Below, piece after piece: positions 18,008-26,845 of a DNA stretch of 64,000 nucleotides. The DNA comes from Brevundimonas sp. (GTDB lineage: Bacteria > Pseudomonadota > Alphaproteobacteria > Caulobacterales > Caulobacteraceae). Each line of letters opens with the position of its first letter. Position 1 is the stretch's first letter. The position numbers were made by a program, and so were the translations under genes. Where the stretch lies: assembly GCF_027484365.1 (NCBI RefSeq), contig NZ_JAIXTC010000021.1, positions 1-64,000 of the forward strand. Reading direction: 5' to 3'. The notes below the pieces were generated by a model. That model did no database searches and had not been told where the DNA came from. It saw only the letters and a list, made by a program, of their open reading frames with translations.

Positions 18008-18347
18008 CGCCGCTGTCCAGCGCCGCCAGCCGCGCAAGGGTCGGCGCCGCGACAGCCTCGAGCTCCGCCCGAAGCGTCTCATAGGCGGCCAGCAGGGTTT
18101 CGCCATGCTCGGTGAGTCGCGATCCGCCCCCCTGGGCCCCACCTCGCGCGGTCACCAGAGCCGGTTTCCCGGTCAGGTCGTTGATCGCCTCCATCAGGGT
18201 CCATGCCCGGCGATAGGACATGCCCATCCGTCGTGCGGCTTCGCTGAGCGAACCGGAGTCCCGGATATGGGCCAGGAGTTCCGCCTTGCCGGGGCCGAGC
18301 CGGCCTTCGCCGATCCGGATCTGGAACCACAGCCGCGTCGATCTCAT
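18000..18347 (-). CDS. modE: ModE-type molybdate regulator, DNA-binding domain only
   Basis: 115 residues. It matches the N-terminal winged-helix domain of ModE: RIGEGRLGPGKAELLAHIRDSGSLSEAARRMGMSYRRAWTLMEAIN, then a GGxxGGGSRLTEHGETLL wing. Full ModE carries two C-terminal molbindin domains; these are missing here, as in the short ModE-like proteins of several Alphaproteobacteria. It lies inside the mod operon, overlapping modA by 4 and modB by 8 bases, and probably represses modA and/or controls the divergent moa operon through the palindrome at 19110-19133. How it senses molybdate without a MOP domain is unclear. Confidence 0.88.
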   Translation of the reverse strand: MRSTRLWFQIRIGEGRLGPGKAELLAHIRDSGSLSEAARRMGMSYRRAWTLMEAINDLTGKPALVTARGGAQGGGSRLTEHGETLLAAYETLRAELEAVAAPTLARLAALDSGDE

Positions 18348-19075
18348 CGCCCCGGCCCGAATCCATGACGGGTGAACACCACCCCCGCCGCCTCCGACTG
18401 AAGAAAGGCCATCAACGACCCGGCCTCTCTTGCTGCCGTCGCCGTCAATGCGGCCGGATAGGCGATGTCAGGCTGAAACGCCGCTGCGGGCACATTGACG
18501 ACGCGCGCGCCGTCGTAGCCGAGCGCGTCGCTGCGATAGACGATCCCCAGGTCGACCTCGCCCCTGGCCACGAACCCGCGCACGGCCCTGACGTCCCCCG
18601 CCAGGATCAGATTGGGCGAGACTGCGTCCCAGACGCCTGATCGCTGGAGCATCTCGCGGGCATAGCGCCCCGCAGGCACGCTCTCCGGGTCGCCTATAGC
18701 GATCCGGCCTTGCCAGGCGAAATTCACGACCGGGCGATCGGACGGCGCGATGACGACGAGACTGTTGGTGAGCAGGGTCACCTGGCTGTCGGCCCGGATC
18801 GCCCCCTCCCGCGCCAGTCGGCCCATCCAGAGGTCATCGGCCAGCACCACCAGGTCGGCAGGGGCTCCCGCCAGGAGCTGACGCGCCAGCTCCCCGCTGC
18901 CGGCGTACACGGTCCGCACGGGACCCCTCCCCTCGGCTTGGAACTTCGCCGCAAGCTCGGTCACAGCGTCAGTGAGCGAGGCGGCCGCAAACAGGGTCAG
19001 CGGCAAGGGTGCAGCGGGGCGACAGCCGGAAACGAGGGCCATGGCTCCGGTCAGCACGCCGCGCCGTCCGATCAT
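18344..19075 (-). CDS. modA: Molybdate ABC transporter periplasmic binding protein
   Basis: 243 residues. An N-terminal signal ([15 protein letters not shown], possibly a lipobox) is followed by the ModA fold: [63 protein letters not shown] and [16 protein letters not shown]. It captures molybdate (or tungstate) in the periplasm for ModBC. First gene of the minus-strand mod operon; its ATG at 19075 is only 46 bases from the moaA start on the other strand, with a ModE-like palindrome in the shared region. Confidence 0.93.
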   Translation of the reverse strand: MIGRRGVLTGAMALVSGCRPAAPLPLTLFAAASLTDAVTELAAKFQAEGRGPVRTVYAGSGELARQLLAGAPADLVVLADDLWMGRLAREGAIRADSQVTLLTNSLVVIAPSDRPVVNFAWQGRIAIGDPESVPAGRYAREMLQRSGVWDAVSPNLILAGDVRAVRGFVARGEVDLGIVYRSDALGYDGARVVNVPAAAFQPDIAYPAALTATAAREAGSLMAFLQSEAAGVVFTRHGFGPGR

Positions 19076-19109
19076 CGGTCCAGAAATGACTTTGCTCCGC
19101 CACAGGCTT

Positions 19110-19133
19110 CGTTATGCTGATATGAGCATGACG
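19110..19133. promoter_or_regulatory. Candidate ModE operator between modA and moaA
   Basis: cgttatgct-gatatg-agcatgacg is an inverted repeat with 9-bp arms and one mismatch. Its outer form CGTTAT-N12-ATGACG is very close to the CGTTAT...ATAACG layout of enterobacterial ModE boxes. It lies in the 46-base divergent gap and covers the predicted moaA start, so binding could control modA and moaA together. TATGCT inside the left arm could also be a -10 element, in which case moaA mRNA would be nearly leaderless. Confidence 0.6.
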
Positions 19134-20153
19134 GTCCTGCCCGCGTCCAGCCGCGTCGCAACGCCGATGGTCGACCCGTTCGGCCGAACGATCGACTATG
19201 TCCGTGTCTCGGTCACCGACCGGTGCGACCTGCGATGCACCTACTGTATGGCGGAACGGCAGACCTTCCTGCCGCGCGCCGAACTGCTGAGCCTCGAGGA
19301 ACTGGACCGGCTGTGCTCGGTCTTCGTCGGCCTCGGGACCCGCAAGCTGCGTCTGACCGGCGGGGAGCCTCTGGTGCGCAAGGGGTTCATCGATCTTGTC
19401 GCGCGCCTGTCGCGGCATCTGGCTTCGGGGGCGCTGGACGAGCTGACCCTGACCACCAATGGCACCCGTCTGGCCGAGCACGCCGAAGCTCTGGCGGGCC
19501 ACGGGGTGCGCAGGATCAATGTCTCGCTGGATACGCTTGACCCTGCCGCCTACCGGCGGATCACCCGCGGCGGGGATCTGGCCAAGGTGCTTGAAGGACT
19601 GGCGGCCGCCCGCGGCGCCGGGATTGCGATCAAGATCAACACTGTCGCCCTGAAACAGGACAACGGCGCCGATCTGCCGGCCATGATCGAGTGGGCGCAC
19701 AATCTGGGCATGGAGATCACCCTGATCGAGACCATGCCGATGGGCGAGATCGAGGCCGACCGGACCGGCCAGTTCCTGTCGCTGAGCGACGTGCGCCGCG
19801 ACCTTGAGACCCGCTGGACCCTGACACCGCTGGTCCGGCGGACCGGTGGCCCGGCCCGATATGCCCGCGTGGAACAGACCGGCGGGACCGTCGGGTTCAT
19901 CACGCCCCTAACGCATACGTTCTGCGGCGACTGCAACCGGGTGCGGGTGACCTGCACCGGGACGCTGTTCCTTTGCCTCGGTCAGGACGATCACGCCGAC
20001 CTGCGCGAAACCCTACGCGCTCACACCGACGACGGTCCGGTAGCCGAGGCCATCCGCGCCGCCGTTGCCCGGAAGCCCAAGGCGCACGATTTCCGTATCG
20101 GCCTCGACGTCGCGCCCGCCGTACGGCGGTCCATGTCCGTAACGGGAGGCTGA
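19122..20153 (+). CDS. moaA: GTP 3',8-cyclase (radical SAM, molybdopterin biosynthesis)
   Basis: 343 residues. The radical-SAM motif CDLRCTYC (Cys35/39/42) follows [41 protein letters not shown] and [18 protein letters not shown] are typical MoaA blocks. The second 4Fe-4S cluster motif is [18 protein letters not shown] and the protein ends in the conserved Gly-Gly tail. It converts GTP to 3',8-cyclo-GTP, the first step of Moco synthesis. I use the ATG at 19122; 19128 and 19167 are alternatives, and no start has a clear ribosome binding site. First gene of moaA-D-E-B-C-moeA. Confidence 0.93.
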   Translation: MSMTVLPASSRVATPMVDPFGRTIDYVRVSVTDRCDLRCTYCMAERQTFLPRAELLSLEELDRLCSVFVGLGTRKLRLTGGEPLVRKGFIDLVARLSRHLASGALDELTLTTNGTRLAEHAEALAGHGVRRINVSLDTLDPAAYRRITRGGDLAKVLEGLAAARGAGIAIKINTVALKQDNGADLPAMIEWAHNLGMEITLIETMPMGEIEADRTGQFLSLSDVRRDLETRWTLTPLVRRTGGPARYARVEQTGGTVGFITPLTHTFCGDCNRVRVTCTGTLFLCLGQDDHADLRETLRAHTDDGPVAEAIRAAVARKPKAHDFRIGLDVAPAVRRSMSVTGG

Positions 20154-20155
20154 GC

Positions 20156-20392
20156 ATGGCGCGTGTGCTTCTGTTCGGGGCCCTCGCCGATGCCGCCGGA
20201 TGGCGCGACCGGGACATAGAGGGCGACACGATCGAGGCCCTGCGCCTTTCTCTGTCCGGAGACGAGCGGCTGGCGGAGCGGCTGGCGCGCCCGGGCCTGA
20301 TGACGGTGCTGAACCAGGTGGTGGTGCGCGGTGATCATCCGGTCGGCAAGGACGACGAGGTGGCCTTTGCCCCACCGGTCAGCGGAGGCTGA
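20156..20392 (+). CDS. moaD: Molybdopterin synthase sulfur-carrier subunit
   Basis: 78 residues with ubiquitin-like fold features (MARVLLFGALADAAG, VVVRGDHPVGKDDEVAFAPPVSGG) and the essential C-terminal Gly-Gly that becomes thiocarboxylated. The ATG at 20156 follows gggaggctgagc; the 61 upstream residues of the track ORF overlap moaA in another frame. It delivers sulfur to MoaE to convert cPMP to molybdopterin. It sits 2 bases after moaA and 2 bases before moaE. No MoeB-type activating enzyme is in this window. Confidence 0.92.
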   Translation: MARVLLFGALADAAGWRDRDIEGDTIEALRLSLSGDERLAERLARPGLMTVLNQVVVRGDHPVGKDDEVAFAPPVSGG

Positions 20393-20394
20393 AC

Positions 20395-20859
20395 ATGGTC
20401 CGACTTGAGGCCGGGCCGGTCGATCCCGGGGCACTACTTGAGGCGTTCTGCCGCGACCGCACGGATGTCGGCGCGGTCGTGAGCTTCACCGGCCTGTGCC
20501 GGGCGGCCAGCGAGGGCCTCCCGGTGACGACCCTGACCCTCGACGCCTGGCCCGGCTTTACCGAAGCCGTGATGACCGAACTGGAGGCGAGCACCCGCGC
20601 GCGCTTCGACGTTGTCGACGTCCTGGCGGTCCACCGATGGGGCGAAGTCGGGGTTGGCCAGCCCATCGTCTTCGTCGCCGTGGCGGCCGCACACCGACGC
20701 GCCGCCTTCGAGGCGGCCGACTTTCTGATGGACCAGTTGAAAACCCGTGCGCCCCTGTGGAAACGCGAGGACGGCCCGAACGGCCGTCGCTGGATCGAGC
20801 CTCGCCCATCGGACCACGCCGACGCCGCCCGCTGGACCGAACCGGAGCCTGCCGAATGA
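20395..20859 (+). CDS. moaE: Molybdopterin synthase catalytic subunit
   Basis: 154 residues. Key features are [12 protein letters not shown], the [30 protein letters not shown] block and the active-site lysines in [11 protein letters not shown], equivalent to Lys119/Lys126 of E. coli MoaE. It forms a heterotetramer with MoaD that inserts two sulfurs into cPMP. It overlaps moaB by ATGA and follows moaD by 2 bases. Confidence 0.93.
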   Translation: MVRLEAGPVDPGALLEAFCRDRTDVGAVVSFTGLCRAASEGLPVTTLTLDAWPGFTEAVMTELEASTRARFDVVDVLAVHRWGEVGVGQPIVFVAVAAAHRRAAFEAADFLMDQLKTRAPLWKREDGPNGRRWIEPRPSDHADAARWTEPEPAE

Positions 20860-21425
20860 CCGACATCCCGTCTTCCGACACCCTGCCCGCGCCCGGCGGC
20901 CGGCTGCTGCTCGATCAGGCCGTGACGCCGGTGCGCATCGCCGTCCTGACGATATCGGACACCCGCGACCACGACAGCGACACCTCCGGCGCGATCCTCG
21001 CGGAACGGATCGCGGCGGCGAGCCATGTCTGTGTCGACAAAGCCATCGTCCCCGACGCCGTGGATGCCATCCGGGCTCAGGTCACGCGCTGGATTGCGTC
21101 AGGAACGGTGGACGCGATCCTGACCACCGGCGGTACCGGCCTGACCGGTCGCGACGTGACGCCCGAAGCGCTGGAGCCGTTGTTCGACAAGCGGATCGAC
21201 GGCTTCTCGGTGATCTTCCACACCGTCAGCTACCAGACCATCGGCCTGTCCACGCTGCAGTCGCGGGCGACCGCGGGGATCATCAACGGTGTCTTCGTCT
21301 TCTGCCTGCCCGGCTCCAACGGGGCCGTGCGCGACGGGTGGGACAAGGTCATCCGCTGGCAGCTCGACAGCCGTCACCGTCCCTGCAACCTGGTCGAACT
21401 CATGCCCCGGCTGCTGGAGGTCTGA
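20856..21425 (+). CDS. moaB: MoaB/Mog-family molybdopterin adenylyltransferase-like protein
   Basis: 189 residues. The MoaB/Mog fold is shown by [41 protein letters not shown] (the molybdopterin-binding loop), [33 protein letters not shown] and a final NLVELMPRL. MoaB/Mog proteins adenylylate molybdopterin before molybdate insertion. The ATG overlaps the moaE stop (ATGA); the stop overlaps moaC by one base (TGATG). No separate mogA is visible here, so this is likely the working adenylyltransferase. Confidence 0.9.
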   Translation: MTDIPSSDTLPAPGGRLLLDQAVTPVRIAVLTISDTRDHDSDTSGAILAERIAAASHVCVDKAIVPDAVDAIRAQVTRWIASGTVDAILTTGGTGLTGRDVTPEALEPLFDKRIDGFSVIFHTVSYQTIGLSTLQSRATAGIINGVFVFCLPGSNGAVRDGWDKVIRWQLDSRHRPCNLVELMPRLLEV

Positions 21426-21913
21426 TGGCCGGGGACATGACAGGCCTGACCCATATCGACGCCGACGGCCGCGCCCGTATGGTCGACGTGTCGGCCAAGG
21501 CCGTGACCGTCCGCGAGGCCCGCGCCGAGGGCCGGATCATCATGGAACCCGCCACCCTCGCCCTTGCCCTGTCAGGAGCCGCGAAAAAGGGTGACGTGCG
21601 CGCCGTCGCCGAGATCGCCGGCGTCATGGCGGCCAAGAGAACCGCTGACCTGATCCCCCTGTGCCATCCCCTGCCGCTGGACGCCGTCGTGGTGACGGTC
21701 GAGGCCAGTCCGGACGGATCGGGCCTGTCAGTCTCGGCCACCACCCGCACGACCGGTCGCACAGGGGTCGAAATGGAGGCTCTGACGGCCGGGACCGTGG
21801 CCCTCCTGACCCTGTACGACATGCTCAAGGCCGTCGATCGCGGCATGACGATCGAGGCGGTCCGGGTGGTCGCCAAGTCCGGCGGCGCATCCGGCGACTG
21901 GACCCAGGCATGA
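21425..21913 (+). CDS. moaC: Cyclic pyranopterin monophosphate synthase
   Basis: 162 residues, normal length. Signature segments are [40 protein letters not shown] (active-site region) and [29 protein letters not shown], where the conserved Asp and Lys residues act in converting 3',8-cyclo-GTP to cPMP. It is sandwiched between moaB and moeA with overlapping stops and starts, so translation is coupled through the operon. Confidence 0.95.
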   Translation: MAGDMTGLTHIDADGRARMVDVSAKAVTVREARAEGRIIMEPATLALALSGAAKKGDVRAVAEIAGVMAAKRTADLIPLCHPLPLDAVVVTVEASPDGSGLSVSATTRTTGRTGVEMEALTAGTVALLTLYDMLKAVDRGMTIEAVRVVAKSGGASGDWTQA

Positions 21914-23133
21914 GCCTTCCCACAGTCGAGGCCGCCCGCACGGCCATACTGACGTCAGTCAGGGCGCTGCTTCCAGAGCCGGTGCCGTTGATCGAGGCCG
22001 ACGGCCGCTGGCTGGCCGAAGCTGTGACCGCGACACGGGATCAGCCCCCCTTCGACGCCTCGGCCATGGACGGCTGGGCGGTGCGGACAGCCGACCTCGG
22101 CCTCGCGTCGCTGTCGATTGTCGGACAGAGTGTCGCGGGACGGGGCCGGGCCATGCCCCTGGGTCCGGGCGAGGCCGTCCGCATCTTCACCGGCGCGCCG
22201 CTGCCGCCCGGCGCGGACCGCGTGGTGATCCAGGAAGAGGCGACACGCGACGGCGACCGCCTGACGGTCCAGAGCGCACCGGACGCACCGGCCTGGGTTC
22301 GCCCGCGCGGGTCCGACTATGCGGCAGGCGCCGGTCTGCTGGAGGCGGGCCAGGCGCTCAACCCCTGGCGGGTCGCCCTTGCCGCCTCGGCCGGCCGGCC
22401 CGAATTGACCTGCGCGCGCCGTCCCAGGGTGGCCATACTGGCCGGTGGCGACGAGGTGGTGGAACCCGGCACCGCTCCTGGACCGCATCAGATCAGCGAC
22501 GCGGCGGGTCCTGGCGTGGCCCTGGTCGCCCGCCGCGCGGGGGCGGAGGTCCGCCGCCTGCCTCTTGTTGGAGACACGCTGGCGGGGATCGCCGCGACCC
22601 TGGCGACAACCGAAGCAGACCTGATCGTCACCATCGGCGGGGCCTCGGTCGGCGATCACGACCTGCTGAAGCCGGCGGCCCGGTCAAGGGGCGCGATCCT
22701 TGTGGTCGAGGGCAGCGCCATGCGCCCGGGCAAACCGGTCTGGTTCGCCACCCTGCCCGACGGCCGCGCCATTCTGGGCCTGCCGGGCAATCCGGTCTCG
22801 GCCCTGGTCTGCGCGGAACTTTTCCTCGCGCCGCTTCTCGCCGCCCTTCAGGGCGGAGCATCGGAACCGGCGTTTCAACGTCTGCCCGTCGCTGCGGCCA
22901 TGCCCGCGAACGGGCCTCGGGATCACTATATGCGCGGTCGCATTGTCTACGATGCGGACGGCCGCCCCAGGGCCGAGGCCTTGCCCGATCAGGACTCGTC
23001 GATGGTGACGACGATGGCCCAGGCAGACTGCCTGCTTCGGCGACCGCCCCATAGTCCTGCTCTGGCGGCCGGCGATCCGGTGCTGGTTCTGACCCTGGGA
23101 TCAGGCCCGAACGATGGGATACGCTCGACCTGA
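21910..23133 (+). CDS. moeA: Molybdopterin molybdotransferase
   Basis: 407 residues. The order of motifs fits Moe[77 protein letters not shown] and [14 protein letters not shown]. It inserts molybdate into adenylylated molybdopterin. One block deviates: where most MoeA have an I-Y-D/N-S/T-N-type motif this protein has [13 protein letters not shown]. Last gene of the moa operon; its ATG overlaps the moaC stop (ATGA). The next gene on this strand, 312 bases downstream, belongs to a different regulon. Confidence 0.92.
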   Translation: MSLPTVEAARTAILTSVRALLPEPVPLIEADGRWLAEAVTATRDQPPFDASAMDGWAVRTADLGLASLSIVGQSVAGRGRAMPLGPGEAVRIFTGAPLPPGADRVVIQEEATRDGDRLTVQSAPDAPAWVRPRGSDYAAGAGLLEAGQALNPWRVALAASAGRPELTCARRPRVAILAGGDEVVEPGTAPGPHQISDAAGPGVALVARRAGAEVRRLPLVGDTLAGIAATLATTEADLIVTIGGASVGDHDLLKPAARSRGAILVVEGSAMRPGKPVWFATLPDGRAILGLPGNPVSALVCAELFLAPLLAALQGGASEPAFQRLPVAAAMPANGPRDHYMRGRIVYDADGRPRAEALPDQDSSMVTTMAQADCLLRRPPHSPALAAGDPVLVLTLGSGPNDGIRST

Positions 23134-23406
23134 TTCCGGCTCTGCAACGCAGGCGCTGGAACGCTGTGACGCCAGAACAAAATCAGCTGCACGAGACATC
23201 ACCTCACTCGGCGGCCTGGCCGTCTTCGGTGGAGACCGGCCGGGATCAGGCCGACGCCACGCTCGTCGCGACCACAGAGCCCATCGGCGAACCATCCAAT
23301 AGTGACGCGTTCACTGGCGCGGTGAAACGGCGGCTACGCGTCATGAACCCCGACTGCACCTCCTTCACAGCAAGGCCCGGCCACATCGCGAGATTGACGC
23401 ACGGGA
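23134..23406. other. Gap between the Moco operon and the catabolic island
   Basis: About 270 bases without a convincing gene. The ORF 23166-23498 runs through the operator and ribosome binding site of the dehalogenase gene and is not credible. This is the left boundary of the island; I see no integrase, tRNA or direct repeat here. Confidence 0.45.
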
Positions 23407-23435
23407 TTATATTGGCATCCTGCGTGCAATATTCA
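23407..23435. promoter_or_regulatory. Island operator site 1 (upstream of haloalkane dehalogenase)
   Basis: Half-sites ttatattggcat and gtgcaatattca flank the 5-base spacer cctgc. The left arm is a near-consensus copy of the island palindrome (TTATWTTGRCAY); the right arm is weaker. It ends 10 bases before the dehalogenase ATG and just before its AGGAGG, so binding would block transcription or initiation. Confidence 0.65.
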
Positions 23436-23445
23436 GGAGGTTGCC

Positions 23446-24345
23446 ATGCGGCTTTTGAGAACGCCCGATTCCAGTTTCGCGAATCTGGAAGGCTATGATT
23501 TCGCGCCGCACTACACCGAAATCGCCGACGCGGACGGAACCGTCATCCGGATCCACCACGTCGACGAGGGTCCGCGAGATGGACCGCCGGTCTTGCTGAT
23601 GCACGGCAATCCGACCTGGGCCTATCTGTACCGCAGGATGATCCCGATCCTGGCCGCCGCCGGCTGTCGGGTCATGGCTGTGGATCTGGTCGGATGCGGC
23701 CGATCCGACAAGCCGGCCGAAAAGTCCGACTACACCCTTGCCCGTCACTATGACTGGATCGGTCGCTGGATGGCCGCGCTGGACCTGAAGGGGCTGACCC
23801 TCTTCTGTCAGGACTGGGGAGGAACGATCGGCCTTGCCCAGGTCGCCAACATGCCCGAGCGGTTCGACCGGGTGATCGCATGCAACACCGGCGTGCCGGC
23901 AGGCGAAGGCGGCAATGAGATGCTGCGGAACTGGCTGGCGATGATGGCGGTCCTGCCGGAATTTCCGTTCGACGCCGTCATGCAGGGCGGGATGACGGTT
24001 CCCCTCACCCCCGCCATGATGGCCGCCTATAAGGCCCCCTTCCCGGAGCCGGCCTACCAGGCGGGAATCGTCGCCTTCCCGCAACTAATCGCCATCTTCG
24101 AAGACAATCCCGGCGTGCCGCTGAACCGCGAGATCCGCGAAAAACTCAAGCGTTTCAACAAGCCCTTCCTGACCGTCTGGGGCGGGAAGGACGTGGTGAC
24201 TCCCGGCGGCGATCGGCGCCTTCAGCGTGAGATCCCCGGAACGGCGGGGCAGCCTCACCTTCACCTGCCGGAGGCCGGCCACTTCTTGCAGGAAGATGCA
24301 CCGGAGGAAGCGGCGCGCGCCATACTCTCCTTCATGGGGCGCTGA
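23446..24345 (+). CDS. Haloalkane dehalogenase (DhlA-like, alpha/beta hydrolase)
   Basis: 299 residues. HGNPTWAYLYRRMIP carries the oxyanion-region HGxPxW motif; the nucleophile is Asp123 in FCQDWGG, with the halide-binding Trp124 next to it. Asp249 (WGGKDVVTP) and His279 (EAGHFLQEDAP) complete the triad. An Asp nucleophile followed by Trp is specific to haloalkane dehalogenases as opposed to esterases or most epoxide hydrolases. The enzyme hydrolyses carbon-halogen bonds of haloalkanes to alcohols in the cytosol. The ATG at 23446 follows aggagg. It is a single-gene unit under island operator site 1. Substrate range unknown. Confidence 0.85.
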   Translation: MRLLRTPDSSFANLEGYDFAPHYTEIADADGTVIRIHHVDEGPRDGPPVLLMHGNPTWAYLYRRMIPILAAAGCRVMAVDLVGCGRSDKPAEKSDYTLARHYDWIGRWMAALDLKGLTLFCQDWGGTIGLAQVANMPERFDRVIACNTGVPAGEGGNEMLRNWLAMMAVLPEFPFDAVMQGGMTVPLTPAMMAAYKAPFPEPAYQAGIVAFPQLIAIFEDNPGVPLNREIREKLKRFNKPFLTVWGGKDVVTPGGDRRLQREIPGTAGQPHLHLPEAGHFLQEDAPEEAARAILSFMGR

Positions 24346-24384
24346 GGGAAATCGGGCGTCCCTCCGTCGGCCGACCAGCGGGAC

Positions 24385-24840
24385 TCACCCGCCCTGGCGC
24401 GTCCTGAGCCACGCCGGCAGGACGGTCTCGATATTGAGCTGGCCTTCCAGACCAGCCGCCCTGTGCACCGAGATCGCACGCCATTCGGCCGAGGTGCTCA
24501 TGGCCGTCAGGGCGGCGCGGTCGGGATACTGGGCCAGGGCGACCTCATCCCAAAGCCTGTCGACCTCACCGATCGCCAGCCAGGTGACGTCGCCAACAAA
24601 CAGCACCTTGCCGCCGAAGGCCGTGATCATCGGACCGACCTCGGCCCCGTAAAGGGCATAGGCCTCGCGCCCGGTCAGGTCGCAGGGCCGCCCGTCCTCA
24701 TAGACGGCGCGGTCACGGAACTTGAGCAGATTGACCATGACGATCGGCCCGGAAGGCCCCGCCTCGAACATGCCCTTCTTCTGGGCCTCGGAAACCGGGT
24801 AGAGTGCGTTTCTGACCTGTACGGCGGGACTGGCGTTCAT
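24385..24840 (-). CDS. DUF1330-family protein
   Basis: About 151 residues, started at MNASPAVQV (ATG at 24840) after agaggtgcccgca; the track GTG is 3 codons upstream. The ferredoxin-like dimeric alpha-beta barrel pattern is clear: PIVMVNLLKFRDRA, YALYGAEVGPMITAFGGKVLFVGDV, WDEVALAQYPDRAALTAM. The family is small and mostly uncharacterised; related dimeric alpha-beta barrels act on ring or quinone intermediates. It is divergent from the DUF2855 gene across island operator site 2. A second protein at 27914 shares the MVNLxRxR core. Confidence 0.78.
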   Translation of the reverse strand: MNASPAVQVRNALYPVSEAQKKGMFEAGPSGPIVMVNLLKFRDRAVYEDGRPCDLTGREAYALYGAEVGPMITAFGGKVLFVGDVTWLAIGEVDRLWDEVALAQYPDRAALTAMSTSAEWRAISVHRAAGLEGQLNIETVLPAWLRTRQGG

Positions 24841-24854
24841 TGCGGGCACCTCTG

Positions 24855-24883
24855 TTGTTTCGTCACACAGGATGCCATAATAA
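24855..24883. promoter_or_regulatory. Island operator site 2 (DUF1330 / DUF2855 divergent promoter)
   Basis: Read on the minus strand: ttattatggcat, spacer cctgt, gtgacgaaacaa. The left arm is close to the consensus; the right arm shares CGAAACA with the right arm of site 7 at the tetR promoter. It lies 14-42 bases upstream of the DUF1330 start and 35 bases before the DUF2855 start. Confidence 0.6.
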
Positions 24884-24917
24884 TCATGCCAGACAAGATC
24901 GAGACCGGAGCTTCATC

Positions 24918-26003
24918 GTGAACGAGATCACCCAGATCCAGGTGCGCAGGAACGACCTGCACACCACGCGGATCGTAAACCGGCCCCTGCCCGAACTGGC
25001 GGTTGGCGAGGTGGTGGTGTCCGTCGACCGGTTCGCCTTGACGGCCAACAACATCAGCTATGCCGTCACCGGTGATTTCATCGGCTACTGGGGCTTCTTC
25101 CCCGTGGACGCCGACTGGGGCGTCGTTCCGGTCTGGGGCTATGGGACGGTGGTCGCGTCCAGATGCCCAGACATTCCGGAGGGGGAGCGCCTGTACGGCT
25201 TCTTCCCCATGGCGTCACACGTCGTGCTTCAGCCCGGAAAAGTGACGGCGAGCGCCTTCATGGATTTCGCCGAGCATCGCCGCCCCTTGCCGGGCCTCTA
25301 CAACCGCTATGTCCGGACCGCCGGGGACCCACCCGAGATCGCCGCCATGGGGGACGAGCGGTGCCTGTTGTTCCCCCTCTTCGCCACCTCATACATTCTC
25401 TCGGACTATCTGGAAGACAACGCCAATTTCGGTGCGACCCGCGTCCTGATCGGCAGCGCCTCGTCCAAGACTGCCTTCGGCCTCGCCCATCTGCTCTCAA
25501 AGGCCCCCGGGCGGACTCTCGAGATCATCGGTCTGACGTCGCCCGGCAATGTCGCGTTCACAACCGGCCTCGGCCTCTATGACCGGGTCATCACCTACGA
25601 CCAGATCGGCACCCTTGAGACCGGCATACCGACCGCACTTGTGGACATGTCGGGGTCAGGCGCGGTGATCCAGGCGGTCGACGACCATCTGGGCAAGGAC
25701 GTGGTGCTCAGCTCCATCGTCGGGGCGACCCACTGGGACGCCAAACGGCACAAGGGCGAGACGCAAGGTGCAAAGCCCACCTTCTTCTTCGCGCCCGCCC
25801 AGTTCGGCAAGCGCGAGCAGGACTGGGGCCCCGGGGTCGTGATGCAGCGCGCGCTTGAGGCCAGCGCGCGTGTCGCGGCTGATGCCCGGTCGCTGCTCGA
25901 GGTGCGGCACAGCCGGGGGGCGGAGACCGTCCGCGACGCCTATGTGGAAATGCTGAACGGCCAGACGCCGCCCCGCATCGGAGTGATGCTGAGCGTCGCC
26001 TGA
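24918..26003 (+). CDS. DUF2855-family protein (reductase-like)
   Basis: 361 residues starting at a GTG at 24918 (VNEITQIQV) after ccggag; the upstream part of the track ORF crosses the operator. DUF2855 features include LTANNISYAVTGDFIGYWGFFP, VPVWGYGTVVAS and LYGFFPMASHVVLQPG. The middle resembles a medium-chain dehydrogenase cofactor domain (ATRVLIGSASSKTAFGLAHLL), so an NAD(P)-dependent oxidoreductase is plausible. Members occur mostly beside SDRs, acyl-CoA and steroid or xenobiotic genes; no reaction is established. It is followed convergently by the SDR gene. Confidence 0.78.
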   Translation: MNEITQIQVRRNDLHTTRIVNRPLPELAVGEVVVSVDRFALTANNISYAVTGDFIGYWGFFPVDADWGVVPVWGYGTVVASRCPDIPEGERLYGFFPMASHVVLQPGKVTASAFMDFAEHRRPLPGLYNRYVRTAGDPPEIAAMGDERCLLFPLFATSYILSDYLEDNANFGATRVLIGSASSKTAFGLAHLLSKAPGRTLEIIGLTSPGNVAFTTGLGLYDRVITYDQIGTLETGIPTALVDMSGSGAVIQAVDDHLGKDVVLSSIVGATHWDAKRHKGETQGAKPTFFFAPAQFGKREQDWGPGVVMQRALEASARVAADARSLLEVRHSRGAETVRDAYVEMLNGQTPPRIGVMLSVA

Positions 26004-26023
26004 TCCGCCGCCTCTGCGGCCCG

Positions 26024-26827
26024 TCAGAGGTTGTCGGTGATGATCGCCGGTGCAGGGAAGGCGGCGCTGAGGCCGCCGCAGACGTTCAGGGCCTGCCCGT
26101 TGACATAGCGGGACTCGTCGCTCGCCAGGAACAGGGCCGCATCGGCCATGTCCTCTGCCGCCCCGATCCGGCGCATCGGATTGATGTCCGCGAGCGGATT
26201 TGTGCCAACTGCCGCCTCGAGAAAGTCGAACGAGGGCTTGGTCATCGGCGTGGCGGTGCCGGCCGGGCAAAGCGCGTTGACGCGTACACCCTTCCGCCCC
26301 AGCGACTGGGCCGTGTTCTGGACCAGGCTGATGACGCCGGCCTTGGAAGCACTGTAGTCGATCGGACCGGAGTTGGCGCGCTGGCCCGCGATACTCGCCG
26401 TGACGATGATCGCGCCCGACCGCTGTGCGGTCAGTCGCGGCGCGCCATGTTTGATGAGCAGCATGGGCCCCAGGAGATTGATCCGGATCGTCTCCATGAA
26501 ATTGGCGACCTCCGTGCCCTGGATCGGCACCATCCAGCCGCCCACCCCGGCATTGGCGACCAGGACGTCCAGTCCGCCGAAGCGCTCCGCGGCGGCCGTG
26601 ACGAAGGCCTCAACCGAGGCCTCATCGGCCACGTCGGCGCGATGGAACGCGATCCGCTCGGAGGCTTGATCGAAGCCCTCGAGCGCCGCATCCAGGCGAC
26701 GCTGGGAACGGTCGACGCCGAACACCCGCGCCCCTTCCGCCACGAAACGACGGGCCATCGCCAGGCCGATGCCCCCCGCAACCCCGGTGATGAGGGCGAC
26801 CTTGCCCTCGAGTCGTCCACTGCTCAT
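26024..26827 (-). CDS. Short-chain dehydrogenase/reductase
   Basis: 267 residues from MSSGRLEGKVALITG (ATG at 26827, ggaaag ahead); the track GTG start is 6 codons earlier. Classical SDR features: cofactor motif TGVAGGIGLAMA, Asp at the end of beta-2 (VFGVDRS) suggesting NAD preference, NAG in LVANAGVGG, catalytic Ser in ITVTASIAG-like context and YSASKAG (Tyr-x-x-x-Lys). It oxidises or reduces a hydroxyl/keto group. It is divergent from the MDR reductase across site 3. The substrate is unknown; in this island a secondary alcohol or 3-hydroxyacyl intermediate would fit. Confidence 0.88.
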   Translation of the reverse strand: MSSGRLEGKVALITGVAGGIGLAMARRFVAEGARVFGVDRSQRRLDAALEGFDQASERIAFHRADVADEASVEAFVTAAAERFGGLDVLVANAGVGGWMVPIQGTEVANFMETIRINLLGPMLLIKHGAPRLTAQRSGAIIVTASIAGQRANSGPIDYSASKAGVISLVQNTAQSLGRKGVRVNALCPAGTATPMTKPSFDFLEAAVGTNPLADINPMRRIGAAEDMADAALFLASDESRYVNGQALNVCGGLSAAFPAPAIITDNL

Positions 26828-26845
26828 GGTGTCTTTCCGATGCAC

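Noticed and set aside
23166-23498. 110-residue plus-strand ORF
   Set aside because: It runs through operator site 1 and the dehalogenase ribosome binding site in a different frame and has no family similarity.
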